NCBI GenBank assembly: GCA_025964555.1
Contig: JAOPYQ010000015.1
Span: forward strand, 62,001-126,000
From: Thermoleophilia bacterium
Lineage (GTDB): Bacteria > Actinomycetota > Thermoleophilia > Gaiellales > SKUG01
Reading direction: 5' to 3'
Length of the DNA stretch: 64,000 nt
Both the position numbers and the translations under genes were made by a program. Positions within the stretch are counted from its first letter, which is position 1. Each line of letters starts with the position of its first letter. A model generated the notes under the pieces. It ran no database searches. It saw only the letters and a program-made list of their open reading frames with translations, and was not told where the DNA came from. Shown here piece after piece: positions 17,119 through 25,469 of the stretch.

Positions 17119-18188
17119 GCCGCGATGATGAACGGGAATCGAACGTGGGCGACCGCATCAGACGTGCAGCACAGCTCCCGTCGGTCGACCATCTCCTCGA
17201 TGCGCACGTGTCATTGATCGTCGCCGAACAGCGCCGCCTCGCGCAGGCGCGGGCGCACGGAGTCCAGGACAGGGCGCCTCGTCCGACCAGGACCCGGGCC
17301 ATGCGGCGTCGGCGGACGGCGCTCGTCGCGTTCGCCATCGTCGCGGTGCTGCTCGTTCCGGCACTTGCGCTCGCGGGCCAGCTGCCCGCGCCGATCCAGC
17401 GATTCGCCTCCAGGGTCGGGGATGCACTCGGCGTCGACGTTCCCGGGGGCCACCACGAATCGATGCGCGAGGATCGGACCGCGTCACGCCATCGCATCGT
17501 CACCGCGGCCGGTGCGCTGCCCGACGCCTCGTCCAGTGATCGGTCCACCGTCGCAGATGGCGCGGGTGATGATCATGGCCACGGAACGGGCCCGGGCACG
17601 ACCGACACTCCGACGGCACGAGCGCCCGTCGAAGGCCGACCCGACGATGGACCAGGCACGGTCGACGCACCCCTCGCCGGGCCCGCGGAACCCAGCGACC
17701 CGCATGCACCTTCCATCGGTGACCCCGGCACCGGGCTGGGAGTGGACAACGGCAGGTCAGAAGGCGGGACGGGGCGGGTCGACACCGACCCGAAGCCGGA
17801 TGCGACGAAGCCCACGCAGCAGCCGAAGGATCCCAAGCCGGAGCAGCACCCCACGCCGGGCGTGGGCGTGGGCGTGCGTCCGGACGCAGGCGTAGGCGCG
17901 GGCTCGGGCGCGGGACTCGAGCACGGGAACGCCGGCGGAAACAGCGCCAGCGCCGGTGGTACCGGGCATGCCGCCGCGGACGATCACAGCGCGGCACAGG
18001 GTCCCGGCGCGACGACCGACGACCCCCACGGCACTGGCGGCACGAGCGGCACCGGTGCCCGCGACGATTCCACCGTCGCGCATGCCACGCCCGCTCCACC
18101 CCCGGCTGGCGCAAGCACCGGTAACGCCGTCACCCACGGCAACGGGAATGCGGAGCTCGCTCCGAAGGGGCCCGACAAGGAACGGTGA
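17115..18188 (+). CDS. Membrane-anchored partner of the ECF sigma factor, low-complexity exterior
   Basis: The protein has 357 residues. The first 60 are cytoplasmic and helical (VGDRIRRAAQLPSVDHLLDA), with no clear Cys/His ZAS motif. A single membrane helix follows RAMRRRRTAL (about residues 69-88, VAFAIVAVLLVPALALAGQL). The remaining 270 residues are Gly/Asp/Thr/Pro/His-rich and probably disordered, with GVGVGVRPDAGVGAGSGAGL. Its start overlaps the sigma gene stop (ATGA). Position and topology suggest an anti-sigma factor that holds sigma at the membrane, but the sequence does not show a known anti-sigma domain. Confidence 0.65.
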   Translation: MSRDDERESNVGDRIRRAAQLPSVDHLLDAHVSLIVAEQRRLAQARAHGVQDRAPRPTRTRAMRRRRTALVAFAIVAVLLVPALALAGQLPAPIQRFASRVGDALGVDVPGGHHESMREDRTASRHRIVTAAGALPDASSSDRSTVADGAGDDHGHGTGPGTTDTPTARAPVEGRPDDGPGTVDAPLAGPAEPSDPHAPSIGDPGTGLGVDNGRSEGGTGRVDTDPKPDATKPTQQPKDPKPEQHPTPGVGVGVRPDAGVGAGSGAGLEHGNAGGNSASAGGTGHAAADDHSAAQGPGATTDDPHGTGGTSGTGARDDSTVAHATPAPPPAGASTGNAVTHGNGNAELAPKGPDKER

Positions 18189-18250
18189 GCAGCGACCGCG
18201 TCCTGCTCGCCGCGTGCCGCAGCTCGCGCAGTCGACCTGCGTCGGTCGCG

Positions 18251-18256
18251 TAGGAT
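18251..18256 (+). promoter_or_regulatory. -10 box TAGGAT, probable leaderless start
   Basis: TAGGAT ends 7 nt before the GTG at 18264. No Shine-Dalgarno sequence is present between them. Confidence 0.5.
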
Positions 18257-18263
18257 TCGTGGC

Positions 18264-18827
18264 GTGAGCAGCCGCAAGGACATCTACGATCGCAAGGCCA
18301 CGAGCGTCAGCCGTGGCAAGACGATCCAGCGGATCATGGATCGTCAGCACGCGAGCGGCATGATCCCCGGTACCGAGCTGGTGCTCGCGGAGCGCCCGGA
18401 CGGGTCGATCGCCGAGGCGGTCCTCGCGTTCCATGGCGAGTGGGTCGAGCCGAAGCAGGTCACGACGCGGCGCGCCTACGAACGCTCCCTCGCGTTCTTC
18501 GTGCGCGACCTCGCCGCGAACGGACCGGCCCCCACCGAGGCCCTCGCTGCGCTCTCGCGCGACCGCCTCGTCGAGCATCTCGACTGGCGCCTGGCGAACG
18601 GGCTCCACGATCCCGGTGAGCTGCAGCGCGCAGCCCTGCACCTGACGCGGCTATGCGAGTGGATCGGCGGGCACCGAGGCGTCGACCTCGATGCGGATCG
18701 CGCATGGATGCGCGCGCAGGCGGCCGGACGCATCGATGCCGCCCCGCCCGCCTTCCACGTGGCGACGTCCGCCGACGAGCTGCGCGACACGAGCGGCGAC
18801 GCCGACGCGCTCGGCACCTCGGACTGA
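18264..18827 (+). CDS. Hypothetical protein, helical, weakly like a recombinase core-binding domain
   Basis: The protein has 187 residues from a GTG. The N-terminus is basic (SSRKDIYDRKATSVSRGKTI). The middle (TRRAYERSLAFFVRDLAANG and LSRDRLVEHLDWRLANGL) recalls the SAM-like core-binding domain of tyrosine recombinases. The catalytic Arg-His-Arg-Tyr domain is absent. The gene stands alone with its own promoter, between the sigma operon and the prenyltransferase gene. Resemblance is by pattern only. It could be a DNA-binding protein derived from an integrase or an unrelated helical protein. Confidence 0.5.
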   Translation: MSSRKDIYDRKATSVSRGKTIQRIMDRQHASGMIPGTELVLAERPDGSIAEAVLAFHGEWVEPKQVTTRRAYERSLAFFVRDLAANGPAPTEALAALSRDRLVEHLDWRLANGLHDPGELQRAALHLTRLCEWIGGHRGVDLDADRAWMRAQAAGRIDAAPPAFHVATSADELRDTSGDADALGTSD

Positions 18828-18983
18828 CGACCCGCCGATCGGTCCCTGCGGCCAACCCGTGGCCGCTCCGCAACGCTCCGCATTCCGGCACACGACACAC
18901 AGGCAAGCGCGGTGCCGCCGGACAGCGGCCCAGCGCGGAAGAGTGGACGGCAGCTTTGACGGGAGCTGCCATGGACGTGGGCG

Positions 18984-20000
18984 GTGAACGTGACTGACAG
19001 TCACGTCAAAGATGCGGCAACCTCGACCGAGGATGCGACGACGGGCGACGCGCAGGACACGCGCGGCTCGGTCGCACGCGTCTTCGCCTTCCTGATCGAG
19101 CGTTTCCCACCGGCTCCGCAGCTCATCCTCATGGCGGTGCTGTTCGTCGCCGCGACGCTCATGAGCGCCGTGCTGCTTCCCGGATCGCTCACCGGCGCGC
19201 TCGGTGACATCGACGTCGCCAAGGCCATCGCCGGGTTCGTCGGCTCCCTGCTCTTCATCGTGCGCCTGCGCGTCTATGACGACGTGAAGGACGCCGACGC
19301 CGACCGCATCGAGAACCCGACGCGACCGATCCCGCGTGGACTCGTGTCGATCCGCGAGCTGGACGTCACCGGTGTCGTGATCCTGCTCGTCGAAGCCGCG
19401 CTCATCGCCTCGGTCGGAACGCTCACGTTCGTCGTCTGGGCGATCGCCGCCGCGTGGAGCGTGCTCATGCGCGTCGAGTTCTTCGTGTCGGAGTGGCTGG
19501 ACCGCCATCCGGCGACGTTCGCGATCTCGCACATGGTCGTGCTCGGCCTCATCTACGGTGCGCTGCTCGCGATGGGCATCGATGCCCGGGGCGGCGACAC
19601 GAGCGTCTCGGAGCTGCTGACCGAGCCGCTCGCGCTGTACGCGATGCTCGCCGCGACGAGCATCGGCATCGGCTTCGAGTGGGGCCGCAAGTTCGAGCGC
19701 TACTACGCGCCACACGGCGAGCGCGCCTGGTCGCTCTGGATCCTGTGGCCCTCGCTCGGCGCCATCGGCTTCACCGCCCTCGTGCGTGACACGTACCCGA
19801 CCTGGTCGCTGCTCGCGCTCGTCGTGGTGACGGTGGGGACGATCCTCGGTCACGCGCTCGTGATGACGCAGCGCGATCGATCGGGCAGCGTCGTGCCGAC
19901 CGGCAACCTGCGCGAAGCAGTCGAAGCAGTTCCCGGCGCCGCCGGACTGCTCGTGTACCTGGTGCTCGCATCCGCGGGCGTGACGGAGTTGATCGCCTGA
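18984..20000 (+). CDS. UbiA-family prenyltransferase
   Basis: The protein has 338 residues from a GTG (a second in-frame GTG is two codons later). About 45 polar residues precede eight or nine membrane helices. The first aspartate motif is DDVKDADADRIENPTRPIPR near 98-117, matching the D-x-x-D-x-x-x-D and N-x-x-R-P-I signatures of UbiA enzymes. They transfer a prenyl group to an aromatic, sugar or glycerol acceptor. The usual second Asp motif is not obvious; at its place is GFEWGRKFERYY. The stop overlaps the next start by one base (TGATG). It opens a six-gene run that looks like one pathway. Confidence 0.8.
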   Translation: MNVTDSHVKDAATSTEDATTGDAQDTRGSVARVFAFLIERFPPAPQLILMAVLFVAATLMSAVLLPGSLTGALGDIDVAKAIAGFVGSLLFIVRLRVYDDVKDADADRIENPTRPIPRGLVSIRELDVTGVVILLVEAALIASVGTLTFVVWAIAAAWSVLMRVEFFVSEWLDRHPATFAISHMVVLGLIYGALLAMGIDARGGDTSVSELLTEPLALYAMLAATSIGIGFEWGRKFERYYAPHGERAWSLWILWPSLGAIGFTALVRDTYPTWSLLALVVVTVGTILGHALVMTQRDRSGSVVPTGNLREAVEAVPGAAGLLVYLVLASAGVTELIA

Positions 20001-22747
20001 TGCCACACGCCCACGACCACATGAACCTCGACGGCCTCGAAGGGCGCATCGGCGGCAAGGGCGCGAAGCTCGCCCGGATGCAGACCATCGGGTGCAACGT
20101 CCCTGCGTGGTTCGCCGTGGAGGCCGACCAGTTCCGCCGCGCGATGGAGCATCCCGACGTGCAGTCGGCGATCGCGCGAGCCCGCGAACTCGTCGAACGC
20201 GAGCAGTTCGAGGAGGCCGCCGAGACGGTGCGCACGGCAGTGCTCGCGCTGCCGCTTCCGGAAGAGCTGCAGGCGACGGTCGTGCGCCAGTGGCAGGAAG
20301 ACCTCGACGGCGCCGTCATCGCGGTTCGCTCGAGCGCGATCGGCGAGGACGGCACCGACCACTCCTTCGCCGGCCAGTTCGAGAGCGTGCTCGGCGTCGA
20401 GACGCAGCAGCAGCTGCTCGATGCGGTGCGCCAGTGCTGGGCCAGCGCCTGGACCGGGCGCGCGGTCGCCTACCGCGCCAAGCACGGCATGGCGGCGCTC
20501 GACACGCAGATGGGTCTCGTCGTGCAGGTGCTCGTCGACGCGGACGTCGCCGGCGTCCTGTTCACGGGCGACCCCATCAGCGGCGATCCGTACACGAGCG
20601 TCGTCAGTGCGACCTTCGGCCTCGGCGAGGCGCTCGTCAGCGGCATCGCGAACGCAGACACGTATCGCCTTGATCGTCGCCACGACCACCTCGAGGTGGA
20701 GGTCGCCGACAAGGACGTGATGATCGTGCGCGCCTCGGCGGGTCTTACGGAGGAAGCCGACGTGCCCGAGCAGCGCCGCGGCGAACGCGCGCTGACCGAT
20801 GCGCAGGTGCGCGAGCTCGTCGCGCTCGGCTCGAAGCTCGAAGCCGCCGACGAGGGTCGCGCGCAGGACGTCGAATGGGCGATCGCCGACGGCGTGCTGC
20901 ACGTGCTGCAGACGCGGCCGGTCACCACGAAGCTGCGTCCGAAGGGCATCCGCCGCACGTGGGACAACTCCAACATCGTCGAGAGCTACAGCGGCATCGT
21001 GAGCCCGCTCACCTTCTCGTTCGCGCGCGAGGCCTACACCGCGGTGTACTTCCAGGCGCTCAAGCTGCTGCGCCTGCCCGACAGCGAGATGGAGCAGGCA
21101 AAGGTCGTCGTGCGCCAGATGCTCGGCTACGTCGACGGACGGGTGTTCTACAACCTCGCGTCCTGGTACTACCTGCTCTCGGTCATGCCCGACTACGAGA
21201 AGAACGCCGCGGCCATGGAGCAGATGATGGGCGTGCGCGCCCCGCTCGATCGCCGCACCGCGCCACCGGCGAACGCCACGCGCAAGGTGCGCCTGTACGC
21301 CGCGATGGGCTGGCAGCTCATCCGCGTCAACAGGTCGATCGCCGAGTTCCGCGCCAACGTGCGCCGCGTGCTCACCAAGTTCGACCTCGACTTCAAGGCG
21401 ATGGACTCCGACGAACTCGTCGACGCGTACGACCAGCTGCGCACCGAGCTGCTCGGCGACTGGCAGACTCCGATCGTCGGTGACACGCGCGTGATGATCA
21501 TGTTCGATCGTCTGCGCACGACGATCAAGAAGATCGGGCTCGACGACGAGGGCACGCTCCACAACGACCTCATGTGCGGTCAGGGCGAGGTCGAGAGCGC
21601 CGAGCCGACGTACCACCTCGTGCGCGTCGCGGAGCGCGTGCGCGCCAACGACGAGATGCGCGCGATCGTGCTCGACACGCCGGACGACGAGCTGCGTGAC
21701 GCGATTCGCGATCGCGGCGGCGAGCTGGGTGCATGGATCGACGCGCAGCTCGAGGACTACCTCGCCCGCTTCGGCGACCGCTGTGCGAACGAGCTCAAGC
21801 TCGAGACGCCCACGCTGCGCGAGCACCCGGCATTCCTGTACAGCGTCCTGCGCAACTTCGTGCGCCAGGAGGACCTGACCGAAGCGCGGATGAAGGCGCA
21901 CGAGGCGAAGATCGCCGCCGAGGCGATGGCGCAGGTCCAGTCGCGCTTCGCCGCGCAGCGATCGCTCCTGACGCCGATCCGCCGTCGCACGTTCGCATTC
22001 GCGCTCAAGCACGCCCGTGCCGCGGTGCGCGACCGCGAGGCGATGCGCTTCGACCGCACGCGCGTGTTCGGCCTGGCGCGCCGCATCTTCGCGGCGCTCG
22101 GCGAGCGCTTCCACGAGGCTGGCCTGCTCGAGGATCCGCGCGACGTGTTCTTCCTCGAGGTCGAGGAGATCATCGGCACGGTCCAGGGCACGACGACGAT
22201 CACCGACCTGCGCGGACTCGTCGGGCTGCGCAAGGCGCAGTTCGAGCTCTGGGAGCAGAACGAGATGCCCGACCGCATCCTCACCGTCGGCATCACGAAC
22301 GCCAACCCGCGCGACGACGCGTACGCCGCCGTGGACGTGTCCGGCGACTCGATCAGCGGCATCGGCTGCTGCGCCGGCATCGTCGAGAAGCCGGTGCGTG
22401 TCGTGCATTCCCCGGATTCCGGCGTCACGCTCGACGGGGACATCATGGTCTGCACGCGCACCGACCCGGGCTGGGTACCGCTGTTTCCCTCGTGCGGCGG
22501 CCTGCTCGTCGAGCGCGGCAGCCTGCTCTCGCACTCGGCCATCGTCGCGCGCGAGTTCGGCATCCCGGCCGTGGTCGGGATCCCGGGCCTCATGCAGTGG
22601 GCGCGCGACGGCGAGATGGTGCGCATGGACGGCACCGCAGGCACGGTGGAACGCGCCGACGTGCCCGTCGAGGCGCCCGAGGTCGACGATTCCGTGCCGG
22701 ATTCCACCGCGACACTTGACCAGCCCGTGCCAACGGGTACTATGTAA
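20000..22747 (+). CDS. PEP synthase / rifampicin phosphotransferase-like protein
   Basis: The protein has 915 residues, similar in length to RPH and PpsA. The ATP-grasp half has GGKGAKLARM near 16, then VIAVRSSAIGEDGTDHSFAG near 107 and DADVAGVLFTGDPISGD near 180, ending WAIADGVLHVLQTRPVTT near 300. A central helical region of about 500 residues would bind substrate. The C-terminal swivelling domain has GGLLVERGSLLSHSAIVARE with the likely phospho-His near 844. These proteins move a phosphate from ATP through His to a small acceptor. It lacks the PEP-synthase C-terminal TIM-barrel, so pyruvate is unlikely. Its partners suggest a lipid or prenol acceptor, which is an inference. Confidence 0.8.
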   Translation: MPHAHDHMNLDGLEGRIGGKGAKLARMQTIGCNVPAWFAVEADQFRRAMEHPDVQSAIARARELVEREQFEEAAETVRTAVLALPLPEELQATVVRQWQEDLDGAVIAVRSSAIGEDGTDHSFAGQFESVLGVETQQQLLDAVRQCWASAWTGRAVAYRAKHGMAALDTQMGLVVQVLVDADVAGVLFTGDPISGDPYTSVVSATFGLGEALVSGIANADTYRLDRRHDHLEVEVADKDVMIVRASAGLTEEADVPEQRRGERALTDAQVRELVALGSKLEAADEGRAQDVEWAIADGVLHVLQTRPVTTKLRPKGIRRTWDNSNIVESYSGIVSPLTFSFAREAYTAVYFQALKLLRLPDSEMEQAKVVVRQMLGYVDGRVFYNLASWYYLLSVMPDYEKNAAAMEQMMGVRAPLDRRTAPPANATRKVRLYAAMGWQLIRVNRSIAEFRANVRRVLTKFDLDFKAMDSDELVDAYDQLRTELLGDWQTPIVGDTRVMIMFDRLRTTIKKIGLDDEGTLHNDLMCGQGEVESAEPTYHLVRVAERVRANDEMRAIVLDTPDDELRDAIRDRGGELGAWIDAQLEDYLARFGDRCANELKLETPTLREHPAFLYSVLRNFVRQEDLTEARMKAHEAKIAAEAMAQVQSRFAAQRSLLTPIRRRTFAFALKHARAAVRDREAMRFDRTRVFGLARRIFAALGERFHEAGLLEDPRDVFFLEVEEIIGTVQGTTTITDLRGLVGLRKAQFELWEQNEMPDRILTVGITNANPRDDAYAAVDVSGDSISGIGCCAGIVEKPVRVVHSPDSGVTLDGDIMVCTRTDPGWVPLFPSCGGLLVERGSLLSHSAIVAREFGIPAVVGIPGLMQWARDGEMVRMDGTAGTVERADVPVEAPEVDDSVPDSTATLDQPVPTGTM
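22716..22743 (+). promoter_or_regulatory. Internal promoter before the DUF3419 gene
   Basis: TTGACC (22716-22721) and TACTAT (22738-22743) are 16 bp apart, inside the end of the PEP-synthase-like gene. They would transcribe the DUF3419, kinase, GNAT and ligase genes. The operator at 22743-22764 overlaps the expected transcription start. Confidence 0.65.
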
Positions 22748-22764
22748 GTAAGTACATACTTACA
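22743..22764. promoter_or_regulatory. Perfect 8-bp inverted repeat, likely repressor operator
   Basis: TGTAAGTA (22743-22750) and TACTTACA (22757-22764) form a perfect palindrome with 6 bp between. It touches the -10 box and covers the start of transcription. Size and position suit a TetR-family repressor. The regulator gene is not evident nearby. Confidence 0.7.
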
Positions 22765-22782
22765 CACAGGACCGAGCAGCAC

Positions 22783-23958
22783 ATGACCAGCGCCCCCGCA
22801 TCCATCGCCACCGACGCGACGCCCCTCGAGAGCGAGGTGGCGAAGCGTGCCGACTTCGGCCAGGTCCGCTACGCCCAGAGCTGGGAGGACCCGGAGAACC
22901 TGCGCGGCGCGATCCGCCCCGACGGCGATTCGCGCGTGCTGTCCATCGCTGCGGCCGGCGACAACTCCTTCGCGCTGCTCGTCCAGGGCGCCGGGCGCGT
23001 GGTGAGCGTGGACATGTCCCCCGCCCAGTGCGCGCTCGTCGAGCTCAAGCGCGCCGCGATCCTCACGCTCTCGCACGAGGAGCTGCTGCGCTTCCTCGGC
23101 GCAACCGAGGGCAGCGATCGCCTCGCGCTCTACATGCGCGTGCGCCCCGAGCTGCCGATCGATGCGCGCGACTGGTGGGACTCGCAGCCGCAGCTCGTCG
23201 CCAAGGGCGTCATCCACGTCGGCAAGCTCGAGAACATGTTCCGCATCTTCCGCACGCGCGTGCACCCCGCGCTGCACGGTCGCCGCACGACGCGCGCCGC
23301 CTTCGAGCCCCGCACGCGACTGGGCCGCGAGGAGTTCTGGCACGAGCGCTGGAACAACGTGCGCTGGCAGCTGCTCATCCGCATGTTCTTCTCCGAGCGC
23401 GTCATCGCGAAGCTCGGTCGCGACAAGTCGTTCTTCGAGCACGTGCAGATCGACGTCAGCAAGCACTACTCCCAGCGCGCCTACCACGCGTTCGTCGAGC
23501 TCGATCCGTCGACGAACCCGTTCCTGCAGTACATCCTCTTCGGCCGCTACCTCGACCTCGAGCACGGTCACCCGTACCTCGCGCCGCAGCACTTCGAGAC
23601 GCTGCGCGACCGCCTCGCCGACGGCGCCCTCGAGGTCGTGTGCGCCGAGATGGAGGGCTACCTGGGAACCTGCGAGCCCGGGTCGTTCACCGGCTACAAC
23701 CTGAGCGACATCTTCGAGTGGATGAGTGACGACCTGCACGAGCGCGTGTACCGGGCGATCGCACGCACGTCCGCTCCCGGCGGCACCCTCGCGTACTGGA
23801 ACAACCTCGTCCCACGCAGCGCGCCGACGTCGCTGCTCGCCAGCGGCGCCGTCACCACCGACCGTGAACTGGCCGTGCGGCTGCACGATGCCGACCGATC
23901 GTTCCTCTACCGCGATTTCCACGTCGACACCGTCGTCGATCCGGAGGCCGCACGATGA
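22783..23958 (+). CDS. DUF3419/BtaA-like S-adenosylmethionine 3-amino-3-carboxypropyl transferase
   Basis: The protein has 391 residues. The BtaA hallmark region is clear: VRYAQSWEDPENLRGAI near 29-45, VLSIAAAGDNSFALLVQGAG near 52-71, and VVSVDMSPAQCALVELKRAA near 73-92. In BtaA this Rossmann-like part binds S-adenosylmethionine, and the enzyme attaches its aminocarboxypropyl group to diacylglycerol to give the homoserine ether of betaine lipids. Conserved C-terminal pieces such as CEPGSFTGYNLSDIFEWMSD are also present. No BtaB methyltransferase lies next to it. AGGA lies 12 nt before the ATG. It overlaps the next gene by ATGA. The acceptor in this pathway is unknown. Confidence 0.82.
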   Translation: MTSAPASIATDATPLESEVAKRADFGQVRYAQSWEDPENLRGAIRPDGDSRVLSIAAAGDNSFALLVQGAGRVVSVDMSPAQCALVELKRAAILTLSHEELLRFLGATEGSDRLALYMRVRPELPIDARDWWDSQPQLVAKGVIHVGKLENMFRIFRTRVHPALHGRRTTRAAFEPRTRLGREEFWHERWNNVRWQLLIRMFFSERVIAKLGRDKSFFEHVQIDVSKHYSQRAYHAFVELDPSTNPFLQYILFGRYLDLEHGHPYLAPQHFETLRDRLADGALEVVCAEMEGYLGTCEPGSFTGYNLSDIFEWMSDDLHERVYRAIARTSAPGGTLAYWNNLVPRSAPTSLLASGAVTTDRELAVRLHDADRSFLYRDFHVDTVVDPEAAR

Positions 23959-25469
23959 ACATGGACCTCATCCTCCATGAGGCGCTCGGCACCGCGACGA
24001 TCGGTGTCATCGCCATCTCGGTGCTCGTGCTCGCCGAGGTGCTCAAGCGGAAGACGAGCCTGCCGACCGAGCTGACGCGCAAGTTCGCGCACATCGGCTC
24101 GGGCATGGCCGTGCTGCTCATCCCTGCATTCATCGACAGCTCCTGGACGGTGCTCATCCTCGCCGCCGGCTTCGCCGGCCTCATGTTCGGGACGCACGTG
24201 ACCGGCCTGCTGCAGGGCGTGCACGGAGTCGGCCGCGGAGTCGGCGGAGTGCTCTGGTACCCGGTCACCGCGTGGCTGACGTTCTTCCTCGTGTTCGACG
24301 TGCGCCACGGCGAATACCTCGAGTACGCGATCCCGATCCTCGTGCTCGCCTGCGCCGATGCCATGGGCGCAGTCGTGGGCAAGCGCTGGGGCCGCCACCG
24401 GTACGAGGTCGTGCCGGGACACTTCCGTTCCCTCGAGGGAAGCGGGGCGTTCTTCCTCGTGTCGCTCATCTGCATCGCGGTGCCGCTCGCGGTCGGCCTC
24501 GACGTCGACCCGCTCCGCGCGCTCGCCGTCGGCCTGCTCGTCTCGGCCCTCTCCACCGCCTACGAGTCGGTGAGCGTCCACGGTCTCGACAACCTGCTCG
24601 TGCCATTCGGCACCCTGCTCTTCCTCGACCGATACCTGACGCTGTCCTGGACCGAGCTCGGTCTGCAGGCGTCGCTCATCGCGGCGATCGCCGCGACCGC
24701 CTTCGCGATCCAGTGGCGCCGCCCCGCGACCGGTGGCGGAGCTGCCGCGTTCGTGCTGTCGGTCTACACCGTGCTCATCCTCGGTGGCTGGGCGTGGCTG
24801 CCGCCGCTCGCGGGCCTCGTCGCCACGTTCATCGCCTACGAGCGACTGACACCCGTACCCAACAAGTTCGCCAAGGTGCGCTACGAGATGGGCACCGCGC
24901 TCATCGGCCTCACCGTCCCGGTCGTGCTCGTGCTGCTGCACGCGTCCTTCGACGATGCCGGGATCCAGAACGCGCTCTACATCGGCTACCTCGCCTCCAT
25001 CGCCTGCCAGGCCGCCGTGCTCGCGTTCGTGCTGCCCCAGCACCGCTCCTTCCGGTTCGGGCGCATCCGCCGACTCGTCACCGTGAAGGATCCCTGGCAG
25101 CACGCACCGACCCCCGGCAAGCTCGTCTTCGCAGCGATCGGCGCGACTGCCGCGCTCGCCGTCCCGTTCGTCGCGATGCGCCCCGAGGCTGCCGCCAGCG
25201 CCGCCACCCTCGAGATCTCCGCCGTGCTGGTCGCCTGCGCGGCCGGTGTCGCGGCATTCATCACGCTCGCCGCCACCGCCTGCGCGCGCCGCGCGTGCGC
25301 CGCGTGCGGGAACGTCACCCTGCACGGCATGGGCTGCTGCCACGCGCTCGACCTGGGCAACGGCGACACCGTCTCGATGCGGACCCTCACGTTCCGCAAG
25401 ACCTACCTCGTCGCGAACTCCCTCGCGGCGGTCTCGGCAGCAACGGTGGTGGCCGCATGGAGCATGTAG
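23955..25469 (+). CDS. Polyprenol/phytol kinase-like (dolichol kinase family) membrane protein
   Basis: The protein has 504 residues and about thirteen membrane helices. The N-terminal half contains ELTRKFAHIGSGMAVLLIPA near 35-55, ADAMGAVVGKRWGRHRYEVV near 135-154 and FRSLEGSGAFFLVSL, the pattern of CTP-dependent phytol/dolichol kinases and cytidylyltransferase-like relatives (VTE5, SEC59). The second half (RRPATGGGAAAFVLSVYTVL and GWAWLPPLAGLVATFIAYER) recalls DUF92/VTE6-type phytyl-phosphate kinases, which would make this a fusion of both steps. That second assignment is tentative. Start and stop overlap neighbours on both sides, so it is co-translated with the DUF3419 and GNAT genes. Confidence 0.7.
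   Translation: MNMDLILHEALGTATIGVIAISVLVLAEVLKRKTSLPTELTRKFAHIGSGMAVLLIPAFIDSSWTVLILAAGFAGLMFGTHVTGLLQGVHGVGRGVGGVLWYPVTAWLTFFLVFDVRHGEYLEYAIPILVLACADAMGAVVGKRWGRHRYEVVPGHFRSLEGSGAFFLVSLICIAVPLAVGLDVDPLRALAVGLLVSALSTAYESVSVHGLDNLLVPFGTLLFLDRYLTLSWTELGLQASLIAAIAATAFAIQWRRPATGGGAAAFVLSVYTVLILGGWAWLPPLAGLVATFIAYERLTPVPNKFAKVRYEMGTALIGLTVPVVLVLLHASFDDAGIQNALYIGYLASIACQAAVLAFVLPQHRSFRFGRIRRLVTVKDPWQHAPTPGKLVFAAIGATAALAVPFVAMRPEAAASAATLEISAVLVACAAGVAAFITLAATACARRACAACGNVTLHGMGCCHALDLGNGDTVSMRTLTFRKTYLVANSLAAVSAATVVAAWSM

Noticed and set aside
24272-25456. Upstream extension of the GNAT frame
   Set aside because: It overlaps the kinase-like gene in another frame. The ATG at 25457 gives a normal coupled start.
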